Source of the DNA: JBBSOK01 sp965219125
GTDB lineage: Bacteria > Bacteroidota > Bacteroidia > Flavobacteriales > Flavobacteriaceae
Length of the DNA: 64,000 bases
Direction: 5' to 3'
Assembly (NCBI GenBank): GCA_965219125.1
Contig: CBDCMO010000002.1
Location: 682,001 to 746,000, forward strand
Under the pieces are notes generated by a model that made no database searches, was not told where the DNA came from, and worked only from the letters and a program-made list of their open reading frames with translations. Made by a program: the position numbers and the translations under genes. Of the stretch, positions 8,161 through 18,100 are shown piece after piece; the stretch's first letter is position 1; the number at the start of each line of letters is the position of its first letter.

Positions 8161-10632
8161 TTATTTTATAAGTCTATCAATTAGTAACGTGAATGTTGCA
8201 ATACCTGTGCTTATACCTATAATATCTTGAGTGGATAAAGGATTTCTGCTTTCAGCTTTCGACGGCACTAAAATAAGTGCGCCAGGTTCTAGCTTGGGGT
8301 AGCTTTTGAAAAACAGAAAACTCTTTGTAGATGCAATATCTCCATTTTGATAAACTACGTACGTTTTATTCTTTTTTGCATTCTGTGAAAAGCCACCAGA
8401 CATACTAATGTAATCTTTTAAAGTGGAGGATTTTTCATAACGAACCATAGACGACACTAAAACTTCACCTTCAATCTTAACTGTTTCTTTTTTGGACGGT
8501 ACTACCAACTCATCATCATTTAATAAGATAAGATTGCTCTTTGCATTTGGATTGTCTATAATATCCTGCAAATTTATACCTACCCTAAAGTACTCTTGAT
8601 TTTTAATATCAACCACATTGTTTCTATAATCACCTTTTTTATCCTCTTCATCTTTATTATTGTCAACTACCTCATCAGTGGTTAATTTAAGGGCTTTTTC
8701 AAAATAATAGGGGTTTTTCCTAATCAATGTTGCTCCTTCTGTAAATGCATAAGGAGATAATCCATTTGATAGTGCTAACAAATCTGATATTTTTTCATCC
8801 TTACGCTCCATACTATATGAGCCTGGATAATTAACCTCCCCACTTACAGTTACAACAACCAATTCCGATGCGCCTTTAAGATAACGAACAGCTACTCTAT
8901 CTTTCGGCATTAGCTTAAATTCTGAGGCAGCTACAAGACTCAAACTGTTATTGGCAGAAACTTTAAAACTTTGAGTTAAAGTTTCAAAATTATCATCTTT
9001 TAAACTTCTGAAAACGTCAATAACCGCAGGATTTGCTGTATCCGTAAAACCATTTGCGATGATTACTAAATCTTCAACGGTCATGTTATCAAAATATGGA
9101 TACAATGCTGGCGCATTTACAGCGCCGTCAATTGAAACAGTGCGATCTTCCTCTAAATCATATTTATTATAAATTCTTACGGCATCGTTTGCCTTTAAAA
9201 CAATATTTAATTCACCATTTAGTACTTGTTGCACTGAAAATGGGGTCACAGTTTTGGTTATCCCATCTTCCGTTCGTATCAATAATCCTCTATCCAAAAA
9301 TGCTTCGTCTGTAAGTCCAGAAGATTTGTTTATTAGGTCTAACAAGGTGAGGTCTGGTGTAAGTTCATAATTGCCAGGATAATATACAGCTCCATCTATA
9401 GAGATTCTATTAATAAATTTATCAATAATTGAATTTACCCTAAGCTCGTCACCATCTTTGAGCGTAGCGGTTCCGGCGTTTTCGGTATTAATCTCTTTAA
9501 CAACGCGTCTATCCCCTTCAATACGTTCTAAAACAAGTCTATCCCTATATGCGGTGCTCGTAAAACCACTTGCGTAATTTAATAACTCGGTTAGTGTTTC
9601 ATCCTTACGCAGCTCATAAATGCCAGGACGTTTTATTGCTCCACTAATCATTACTCTTGAAATGTAAGGACCTACAATTATTACATCTTGATCCTGAACA
9701 GTAGTATTACCTTCTTGTGAACCTTCAACCAAAAATTTATAAATGTCGAAATTGGCTGTCTCTTTGCCATTTCGAACAAGCTTAATATCCCTGAAAGTAC
9801 CATCTCTTGTTGGCCCGCCAGAAGCATATAAGGCATTTAAAACTGTACTTAACGAACTTAAAGAATAGGTACCGGGAACTTTTATATCACCAATAATATT
9901 TACCTGAACGGTACGTACTTTTGAGAGAGCAACCCCTACAAATACTTTATAAGGACTTGAATCTGGAGCAGAAATGCCAGAATAAATGCGGCGAAGAGCA
10001 GACTCGATTTTACCGGTGGCTGCTTCAATTGTTAACCCGTTTACGTATACCGGACCAATGTTTTGCAATCTTATTGCACCCTGCCTATCCACTTTTGTGT
10101 CGTATGTATATTCCGCAGCGCCGTATAAATTTATGGCTATCTCGTCACCTGGCCCTAACTGATAATTGGCAGGAGTTGCCAAATTTAAATTAGGTGAAAA
10201 ACTTATATTGGTATTATTAAAAAAATCGTAACCAAATAAGGAATCTCTACTTACATTTTGCTTGATTTCATTACCTGTAAGGCCAGAAGGCAACTCATCT
10301 ACAAGATCGAGCGCATTGCCTGTGCGTGTATCTTGAACTTCGTTTGGTTTAAACATTTTATTATCCCTCATTAGTCCCTTTAATCGATTTTCAAGTTTTG
10401 CGATATCTGAATCTGATACTCCTTTAGCACTTGCAACAGCTTTTATTTGCTCAATTGTATAACCTTGGCTCTTTGCCTGTTCATAATAATTTGAAAGCTG
10501 TTCATCTGTAACATCGTTAATATTGCCAGAAAATATACCAGATGTAATTTGACCGTACGAACTACCTATTATTACAAATAGGAAAACAATTGACAATTTT
10601 AGGGGTTTCATTAAATTTCTATTTAATTTCAT
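8161..10632 (-). CDS. SLBB-domain polysaccharide export protein (Wza-like, large form)
   Basis: An 823-residue secreted envelope protein. Residues 1-27 form a signal peptide. A short helical stretch (about 35-90) is followed by the polysaccharide export domain opening YQLGPGDEIAINLYGAAE (about residues 155-172) and then by some six SLBB-type repeats, each recognisable by the G-x-(V/I)xxPGxY pattern (for example IKVPGTYSL, IKRPGIYEL, VYYPGNYEL, VNYPGSYSM). The extreme C-terminus has one hydrophobic helix (about 800-820), as expected for the outer-membrane pore end. Wza-type proteins form the channel for capsule or exopolysaccharide export. It heads the sulfation operon; a candidate promoter lies at 10659-10687. 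Confidence 0.9.
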   Translation of the reverse strand: MKLNRNLMKPLKLSIVFLFVIIGSSYGQITSGIFSGNINDVTDEQLSNYYEQAKSQGYTIEQIKAVASAKGVSDSDIAKLENRLKGLMRDNKMFKPNEVQDTRTGNALDLVDELPSGLTGNEIKQNVSRDSLFGYDFFNNTNISFSPNLNLATPANYQLGPGDEIAINLYGAAEYTYDTKVDRQGAIRLQNIGPVYVNGLTIEAATGKIESALRRIYSGISAPDSSPYKVFVGVALSKVRTVQVNIIGDIKVPGTYSLSSLSTVLNALYASGGPTRDGTFRDIKLVRNGKETANFDIYKFLVEGSQEGNTTVQDQDVIIVGPYISRVMISGAIKRPGIYELRKDETLTELLNYASGFTSTAYRDRLVLERIEGDRRVVKEINTENAGTATLKDGDELRVNSIIDKFINRISIDGAVYYPGNYELTPDLTLLDLINKSSGLTDEAFLDRGLLIRTEDGITKTVTPFSVQQVLNGELNIVLKANDAVRIYNKYDLEEDRTVSIDGAVNAPALYPYFDNMTVEDLVIIANGFTDTANPAVIDVFRSLKDDNFETLTQSFKVSANNSLSLVAASEFKLMPKDRVAVRYLKGASELVVVTVSGEVNYPGSYSMERKDEKISDLLALSNGLSPYAFTEGATLIRKNPYYFEKALKLTTDEVVDNNKDEEDKKGDYRNNVVDIKNQEYFRVGINLQDIIDNPNAKSNLILLNDDELVVPSKKETVKIEGEVLVSSMVRYEKSSTLKDYISMSGGFSQNAKKNKTYVVYQNGDIASTKSFLFFKSYPKLEPGALILVPSKAESRNPLSTQDIIGISTGIATFTLLIDRLIK

Positions 10633-10658
10633 AAATGTGTACTAAAATAAGGTGCTAG

Positions 10659-10687
10659 CAAAATTAAAATTCTTTTCTTGCCACAAA
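10659..10687 (-). promoter_or_regulatory. candidate promoter of the sulfated-polysaccharide operon
   Basis: On the minus strand, TTTG (10687-10684) is followed after 17 bases by TAATTTTG (10666-10659), matching the Bacteroidota -33/-7 pattern TTG...TAnnTTTG. The predicted transcript would start about 20 bases before the ATG at 10632. Pattern match only. Confidence 0.4.
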
Positions 10688-10870
10688 TTGATAACACCTT
10701 TAGGCAAGCGCAAATATATATAATCTTTATACAAATGTGCGTATTACAAAATCCACAGTTGTAATCATAAATCAAATCACTATATCGAAATAGTTAAATA
10801 TAATATAATAAGGGTCTTATCTTTTATAGTCGAGAGAATGCTCGTTAACTTTACGGTAAAATAAAAAACT

Positions 10871-11362
10871 ATGAATTACCTAAATTTAGACAAAGAAAAA
10901 ATTACAGATTGAGCCGAACAGCTAAATGTGCTTTTGGCAGATTATAATATGTATTATCAAAAACTGCGAAACTTTCATTGGAATATAACCGGAAAAAACT
11001 TCTTTGACCTTCACATAAAGTTTGAAGAAATGTACGAAGATACAAAATTAAAAGTTGATGAAATTGCCGAACGTATTTTAACGTTACGTTTTCAACCTAC
11101 AAGCAACTTTAGTGACTATTTGAAAATGTCTAACCTAAATGAGTCTCCTTCCGAAACGAAGGATGTTGAAATGGTGAAAATTTTGCTTGAAGACCATGGA
11201 AAATTACTAAAACAGATGAGAAAAGTAATTGATGTAGCGGATAAAGCCGGTGATGAAGGAACAATCGACCTTACGGGTGCCTACATTAGAGAGCTCGAAA
11301 AAATAAGTTGGATGCTTGATGCGTGGTCAATGAAAACTGGTGATACACATAAGGACTTATAA
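10871..11362 (+). pseudogene. dps: Dps/ferritin-like DNA-protection protein with in-frame TGA at codon 14
   Basis: Reading from the ATG at 10871 gives MNYLNLDKEKITD, then TGA at 10910-10912, then AEQLNVLLADYNMYYQKLRNFHW in the same frame down to the stop at 11362. The N-terminal piece matches the usual start of flavobacterial Dps proteins, where a tryptophan (TGG) would be expected at the TGA. The rest is an intact four-helix Dps: the ferroxidase set is visible as FHWN, the H of FFDLH and the acidic residues of EEMYED and DEIAER. Translation could restart at GTG 10928 (144 residues), losing the first part of helix A. It may be a fresh pseudogene, a restart gene, a readthrough case or a sequencing error. 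Expected role if functional: iron oxidation/storage and DNA protection. Confidence 0.8.
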
Positions 11363-11384
11363 TTTTTTTTTAAATGCCTGTAAA

Positions 11385-11411
11385 AAATAACCAGCCTTTT
11401 GCTGGTTATTT
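11385..11411. terminator. bidirectional terminator between dps and the barrel phosphoesterase gene
   Basis: A perfect 11-bp stem (AAATAACCAGC / GCTGGTTATTT) with a 5-base loop lies between two convergent genes. A/T runs flank both arms, so it can stop transcription from both sides. Confidence 0.8.
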
Positions 11412-11454
11412 TCTTAAGAATAAATGTAAAAAGGTTTTAGGTTTTGTTTGTAAA

Positions 11455-14400
11455 TTAAAAGTTGAAACCAAGTCCAAAAGTTAACCTAACTTCTTCTTTT
11501 GACGCAAAAGTTGAAAAGGTAGCGTTTAATCCTCCAGCGCCATTTATCCAAAGGCCCCCGCCATAGCTATTATGCCATTTTTCTGAATCGCCTTCTTTTA
11601 ACCAAACCCTACCTACATCTGCACCGCCATAAATTCCAATTTGAATTGGAAATAACCCGATTTTAAATTCGTTAAAACCATAGCGCAAATCACCACTTGC
11701 AACCAAAGCAGATTTCCCTGAAAAACGCTCTTCTCTGAAACCGCGAAGACCGGATTCACCTCCTAAATTTGCTGCTTGGTAAAATTCATATTTCCCACCA
11801 ATATTTGTTTCATATTTTAAATTAGATTTTAAAACAAGATGTCTGCTTCGTTCTAAAACATTGTAAAAACCTAATCTTGTCTTTAGAAAGCCATAAAATC
11901 TTTCCGTCTCTCTAAAATTATCTGTTACTCCAGCATTTAAGTCAAACATCATTCCTAAGGTAGGATTTGCTGGATTATCATAACTTCTATACCTGTAAAT
12001 GCCTTCCAGCGTTCCAAAATAATTTGTTTTATCCGTTTCAATTATATTATTTTCATCTAAAAAATTTGAAGATAAGTTGGTTGCAGTAATTGCATCAAAA
12101 CGGGTTTGTAATTTAAAGACGCTACCAAAAGCGCTGTTTCTCACCAATCCTACATTCAAGCCCAGTGTTTGTACTCCTACTCTATTATAATCAAAACCTA
12201 AAGTATTATCAAAATTTGATGTTTCGTTACCAATTCCGAAGAAATTATTTACGTAATTTGGACTAGTAGCGCGCGCACCCAACGATAAATTTAGCCCGTC
12301 TTTTATATTGGCAAATTCACCGTCATACTGCAAATCGAAAGTTGACGTGTTTGCATAATAACCGCCAGTTACTATATGTTTTTGGCTAAAAGGATTTCGT
12401 TGGAAATTATTAACCTCGTAAACATATTGTAATCCAACTCTTAAACCATCGTCAGGATTGTAACCAAGCGCAGAAGCAAAAGTGTTTGATCTTTCTATTT
12501 GCTTTCTATAATCGTAAGTATTTAAATTATAAACATCTGTAAAGCGCAAGCTTCCACCATGCTTACTTATCACGTTGCTTAGAAATGATTGCTGGTCATA
12601 AATTTTAACGCGCCTGCCTTCATTCAATTTATAGCTATCTAAACCACGACCTCCAATACCTCTAATATATATTAAATTTTGCCCTTCGTTGTCAACTTCA
12701 AAAGTATCGTCTCCGTTTAAACCATAAATCCACAACTCGTTTGTGTCTTCGTATTTGTATGTTCTATCTATTATTGTATCCGACAGTTTACCATTATTGG
12801 TGCTGTACATTTTTACGTTTGTTTCACCTTTAGGCAAACGGGTAATTTTAAAAACATCATTGCTATCTGTGCCTACAAGCGTTTGCTGCTTTGCTAAAAA
12901 TGTATAATATCTATCGGCAATATCAGACAAATTATCTCTTCTCTTTTTTAAAGTTGAAATAATATTGGTTAGCGATTCATCCCTTACTTCAATAGGAACT
13001 GTTGAAAAAGCTTGATCGATAACCGCGTCCGTAAGATTCGCTTCTATGTTTTTTGCTGCTTGAAGCCACGTATTTCTGCCGCTTCGCTCTAAAAGTGCGC
13101 GATCTAAAATTACACCTTCTGCATTAAACCATTTTAAGTCGGGAAGATTTTCGCTGTAAACATGATTTTGTCTATTTCCACTAAAAATTGAACTGGCAAT
13201 GTCCAAAATGTTGCCGTCTATACTGGAAAATGCATCATCTCTATTTTTTGGAATTGGTACGTACACATTTTTACTGAATTTATTGTAATATTCTGCCCAA
13301 CGCCAATGGTCTGCTTCCCTGTCCCAATCGCCTATTAACATATCGAACAAGCGCGATTTAATATAATTTTCTTCATCTAAATTAATGTCGCCACCCGCTC
13401 TAACCTTTGTTAGTATATCGTCTGTAGTTTTAACATCGTCAGGATATTGGAATGTTTGCTCGCCTTCACTTTTTTCAGAAGGTTCTACAGAAATTAAGTA
13501 AAGTTCGTCCCCAAAATTTTTATTATATTTTTGAAGACTTGGCTGTTTTGGAACATAAAAAACTTGTGGACTTGTAAAAAAAACGTCTATTGCCTTTGCC
13601 AATGTCGGGATTGCCAAAACAGCATACGGATGCGAAGCAGTATAAAATTCATTGTTGAACGCCTCTTTTGGAGTTTTTGATTCTTCGATAATATCCTGAT
13701 CTGCGTCAGGTTTTTCAAAGGAAATTAACTTTGAAAGTGACAATGCATTTTTTGCCATCGCCCTCATTCTGTACGTATTGCCTATACTGTCCGATAAAAG
13801 TAGCGATTTATATCCTTTTTCAGCATTTTCTCTAACAACTGTCAAGCCACCAAATAATGTGTCCAATAATGCCACTTTTGAATTGACAGGTGTTGAATAT
13901 GCCTTTTTATATTTTGAACCCCAAACAGTTTTAAAAAACAAAGCTTCATTTATGCTATCCTGTTCAAAAATTGGAACTGTTATTTTCGGCGATAGATTTT
14001 TTTTGAGGGTAGAAATCCCATAATTTTTAGTGGGAGGAATTACCTGCTTTTGAAATAATAATTCTGGTTTAAATTGTGAATCTCCTCCAAAATAACGTAC
14101 CCACGATGAGCCATCTTTAAATACATCTAAAACCGCAAAACCTTCTCTGCCATCGCTAAATAACCCGTATTTGCCCAAAGCTGCAAAACTATGTTTAGCG
14201 CCTGCTCCAGAAACTATCTGCTTAATTTCTTCATTTTCTATATATTGTAATGTATGATCGTGTCCTGATGTAAAAATTATACGGTCATTATTTTTGGCAA
14301 GCGAACGTAATTTTAACATCAGATTGTTATACAACTCATTATACCTATCCTGCACAGAAACACCGCCTTGGGAACGTATTTGAGCAATCAAGGATGCCAA

Positions 14401-15162
14401 AATTGGTAAAGGAATTTTTTTCTGAGTAGGATATAAATGCTTTTCGAGCGCAAAATAACCACCGTGGTTACCATTTGTAAACATAGGATGATGCATTGCA
14501 AAAACTATCGTTTTATTTCTGTTTTGCTCAAGCTCGATGCCAATTTCTATGAATAATTTTTCACGGGTTTTGATATCACAGAATTCATTTATAGATGGAT
14601 TTTTATTCCAATCTTCCAAAAACCATTGCGTATCCAAAAGTATTAATTGAATAACGTCACTAACAGAAATACTTTTTAATGGGCAACCATTTTCTGGTCC
14701 GAAAACACTTTTACCAGCATATTGATTGATATAATCTGCTTCCCAAGCTACACCTTCAGCACCAGCCTGGTAATATTCGTGATTTCCCGGAATAAAATAA
14801 ACAGTACCGCCATATTTCTTTGCCGCGTCATACTGAGCTTCCATCATATGCTCAGCTGGCTTGCGGTATGAATCTCCTTCAAGTGGCATGCCGTCAGGAT
14901 AGATATTGTCCCCTAAAAAAATAGTGTAATTGTCGGTAGTTTTTTGTGTTTCTAGAAAATTTTCGAAGGTTGTTAAGGCAAGGCTTTTTCCGTCAAGTGG
15001 AGATAAACCGGCGTCGCCAACCAAATAAAAGGTCTTTTCAATTTCTTTATTTAATGGATACTCTGGCTTAGCGTCTTTATCTTTATATTGAACCTCATAC
15101 GTAGCGCAAGAGGCACACAACATCAATCCAAAAACTCCTAGAATATATTTTATTTGAAACAT
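11455..15162 (-). CDS. outer-membrane lipoprotein: metallophosphoesterase + kinase-like middle + Omp85-like barrel (paralogue A)
   Basis: A 1235-residue envelope protein. Residues 1-19 are a lipoprotein-type signal ending CASC. Residues 40-340 form a calcineurin-like phosphoesterase with all metal motifs: GDAG (49-52), GDN (84-86), GNHE (126-129), HHP (224-226) and GHDH (300-303). Residues about 410-700 have no textbook domain but contain YRMRAMAKNA, DELYLISVEP and then FDMLIGDWDREADHW (606-620) and VPIPKNRDDAFS (635-646), an order that recalls secretory FAM20C-like or HipA-like kinases. From about 840 the protein is a beta-barrel with the LGGESGLRGFREERF signature of Omp85/surface-antigen proteins, ending in an aromatic residue. 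The gene directly follows its paralogue with 6 bases between them. Substrate unknown. Confidence 0.8.
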   Translation of the reverse strand: MFQIKYILGVFGLMLCASCATYEVQYKDKDAKPEYPLNKEIEKTFYLVGDAGLSPLDGKSLALTTFENFLETQKTTDNYTIFLGDNIYPDGMPLEGDSYRKPAEHMMEAQYDAAKKYGGTVYFIPGNHEYYQAGAEGVAWEADYINQYAGKSVFGPENGCPLKSISVSDVIQLILLDTQWFLEDWNKNPSINEFCDIKTREKLFIEIGIELEQNRNKTIVFAMHHPMFTNGNHGGYFALEKHLYPTQKKIPLPILASLIAQIRSQGGVSVQDRYNELYNNLMLKLRSLAKNNDRIIFTSGHDHTLQYIENEEIKQIVSGAGAKHSFAALGKYGLFSDGREGFAVLDVFKDGSSWVRYFGGDSQFKPELLFQKQVIPPTKNYGISTLKKNLSPKITVPIFEQDSINEALFFKTVWGSKYKKAYSTPVNSKVALLDTLFGGLTVVRENAEKGYKSLLLSDSIGNTYRMRAMAKNALSLSKLISFEKPDADQDIIEESKTPKEAFNNEFYTASHPYAVLAIPTLAKAIDVFFTSPQVFYVPKQPSLQKYNKNFGDELYLISVEPSEKSEGEQTFQYPDDVKTTDDILTKVRAGGDINLDEENYIKSRLFDMLIGDWDREADHWRWAEYYNKFSKNVYVPIPKNRDDAFSSIDGNILDIASSIFSGNRQNHVYSENLPDLKWFNAEGVILDRALLERSGRNTWLQAAKNIEANLTDAVIDQAFSTVPIEVRDESLTNIISTLKKRRDNLSDIADRYYTFLAKQQTLVGTDSNDVFKITRLPKGETNVKMYSTNNGKLSDTIIDRTYKYEDTNELWIYGLNGDDTFEVDNEGQNLIYIRGIGGRGLDSYKLNEGRRVKIYDQQSFLSNVISKHGGSLRFTDVYNLNTYDYRKQIERSNTFASALGYNPDDGLRVGLQYVYEVNNFQRNPFSQKHIVTGGYYANTSTFDLQYDGEFANIKDGLNLSLGARATSPNYVNNFFGIGNETSNFDNTLGFDYNRVGVQTLGLNVGLVRNSAFGSVFKLQTRFDAITATNLSSNFLDENNIIETDKTNYFGTLEGIYRYRSYDNPANPTLGMMFDLNAGVTDNFRETERFYGFLKTRLGFYNVLERSRHLVLKSNLKYETNIGGKYEFYQAANLGGESGLRGFREERFSGKSALVASGDLRYGFNEFKIGLFPIQIGIYGGADVGRVWLKEGDSEKWHNSYGGGLWINGAGGLNATFSTFASKEEVRLTFGLGFNF

Positions 15163-15168
15163 AAATTT

Positions 15169-18100
15169 TTACATACTTAATGATAAGCCAAAGCTTAATC
15201 TAACACCTTCATCACCTGAAAAAACATTCAATGTACCACCAACAAGATCGGCAGCATTAATCCAAAATCCACCACCATAACTTGAATGCAATTTGTCGCT
15301 TGTATCATTGCTTACCCAAACTCTACCAACATCACTTCCACCAAAAATACCTATTTGTAAAGGTGTAACACCGGTTCTAAATTTGTTGAAACTGTAACGC
15401 AAATCTGCACCTGCAACTGCAGATGAACGACCAATAAAACGCTCATTTCTGTAACCTCTTAAACCTGTATCACCACCCAATTTTGCGCCTTGATAAAACT
15501 CAAAGTTATTGCCAATATTAAATTGTCCTCGCACATCTGTTTTAAGAACCAACTTTCTATTTTTGGTTAAAGCATTATAAAATATAATGTTTGGTTTTAC
15601 GTAACCAAAAATTGCATCGCTATCTTCAATGTTTTGGGTACCGCCAACGGTTAAACCGAAATTCATTCCACGAGATGGATTTATTTTATTGTCATAGCTT
15701 TCATATTCATAAATACCTTCCGCAGAAATAAAATATTTTGTTTTATCAAGCTCGATAGGATTCGCTAGTGATATAAATCTGCCCTCAGTATCTTCAACTT
15801 TTATAGCGTCAAATTTTGCATTGTATTGAAATGTGCTACCATAATGTGTGTCTTTTTTTAAACCTATATGTGCACCGTAACCGCCTGTTCGGGTTCGATT
15901 GTAATCCATATCAAAAAGATCATCATTTTCATATTCCGGGTTTACAGTCTCGTTTCCAAAGCCGAAAAAGTTCTCGGAGAAATTCGGATTTTTAAAATAA
16001 CCGCCAACTATGAAATTGTAATTACCAAAAATGTTGGCAAATTCTCCTTCATAATTAACATTGAAACTTTGAGTTTCAAAATAATAACCAGCCTGAATTC
16101 TATGTTGTTGTGCAAATGGGTTTTGTTGAAAGCCATTCATCGTATACATATCTGAAATTCCGATTGCCAAACCGTCGTCCGGATTAAAACCAATTGATGG
16201 CAAGAAAAGGTTAATGTTCTTCTTTTCTTTTAAATAGTTATAGGTATTGAAATTATAATTATCCGTAAGTCTAAAAGCAGCGCCACCTTTTTCTTCAATT
16301 GTATTTTCGGCATTCTTTTGATCGTACACTTTTATTTTCCGACCATTCGAAATTTTATACGTATCGTTATTTTGACCACCAATTATCCGAATGAAAATTG
16401 GGCTGCTTCCTTTTCCTTTTACTTCAAAAACATCATCATCATCTAAACCGTATAGCCAAATTTCCTTTGTTTCTTTGCCATCAAAGGTTCTATCAACCAT
16501 TAATTTACCCTTATCCCCGTTTTTTATACGGTATGTTTTTACGTTTGTTTTCCCTTCGGGCATTCGGGTAATTTCAAAATAATCGTCTTTATCTGTTCCC
16601 GTAATAGTTTGTAATTTCGCCAAATAGTCATAATATTCTCCTGCAATCCGTACAATATTTTCTCTGCGTCCTTTTAGCTTCTCTTTTATATCAAGCGCTG
16701 TTTCATCCAACACTTCTTTAGGCAGTTCATTAAAAGCCTTTTCTATTACGGCATCTGTAACATTTTGCTTTATAAATTCTGCCTGTTTTATCCATTCTTC
16801 ACGCCCATAATTTTCAATTATAGATCTGTCCAACTTTATACCAGCACTATTGAACCAAGCGGTATGTTTAAGATCTTTTCCATAAACTTGAAATTGCTGC
16901 GATGTATTAAACAACGTACGAACAACATCTAGCAAGCCCCCATCAAAATTTGAGAAAACCTGGTCACGATCTCGGGGTATTGGTTTAAATAACTTTACAT
17001 TATCTTTATCATATTGTGCCCAACGCCATTGGTCTGCGTGCCTATCCCAATCTCCCACCAACATGTCGAAAACACGTGCGCGAATATATGTTGGCTCATC
17101 TAATTGGTATTTTTCATCTTTTCGAAGTTTGGCCAAAAGGTCGTCTGTTCCCTCATTATCGTCCGCATTATCAAAAATAGCACCATCAAAAGCTTTGTCG
17201 GGTTTTTCAACAATCATGTAAAGTTCATCACCGTAATCGTCATTATATTTTCCCAAAGCTTCTTGTTTCGGCACGAAGAAAAGTTTTGGATTGGTGTGAA
17301 AAATTTCAGCAGCATCGGCCAAATCGGCAATTGTAAAAGCTCCGTATGGATGGGCGGCCGTGTAAAAATCTAAAATTAAATCTTCCGGAAGCGTATTTTT
17401 AAAATCTTCTTCAACAAGCTTATTTTTGATAAGCACATTCTGTAAAAATTGAACTGCACTTTTCTTCAATGCCCTCATATTATAGGGTTTCCCGTCTTTA
17501 TCTTCCAATCGCAACGATCGAGTTTGATGACCTCCGCCTGGCCTAACAACTTTTAAACCACCATAAAGCGTATCTAAAAGTGCAACTTTTGCGTTAACTT
17601 TTGTATTGTAAACGTTTCGATAATGTTGTCCCCAAACTGTTTTATAAAATCCTGTTTTATCTACTTGGCTATCTTCATAAACTTGAGATTGAACCGTACC
17701 TGGATATGAATCAGGGAAATCTGCATCAGTCATTTTCTTTTCGGCAGGGATTATTCTCTTCTGAAAAATAGATTCTGAAGTACCGTCCCCATTTGCTTTA
17801 TAAAAAGTTACAACTGTTGAACCATCTTTGAATATTTGAAGTGTTGAAAATCCTTGACCGCCATAACTAAATTCACCAAACTGCCCTAACGCTGCAGCAG
17901 TTGCGGTGCTAGCAGAACCAGAAATTACTTGACGTGTGCTGCCTTGCTCGCTGTATTGTAATGAATTGTCGTGACCCGAAACCATAACCAAGCGCTTGCT
18001 GTCCTTGGTCATAACTTTGATCCGATCCATTAATTCATTATATCTTTCGTTGTATCTATCTTGTTTTGAAATTGCTCCTTGAATTTTTACTTGGCGCATA

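Noticed and set aside
10910..10912. TGA recoded as tryptophan or selenocysteine
   Set aside because: Other genes in the window use TGG for Trp and end at TGA (for example the gene ending at 20083); there is no sign of a selenocysteine element, so a mutation or error is simpler.
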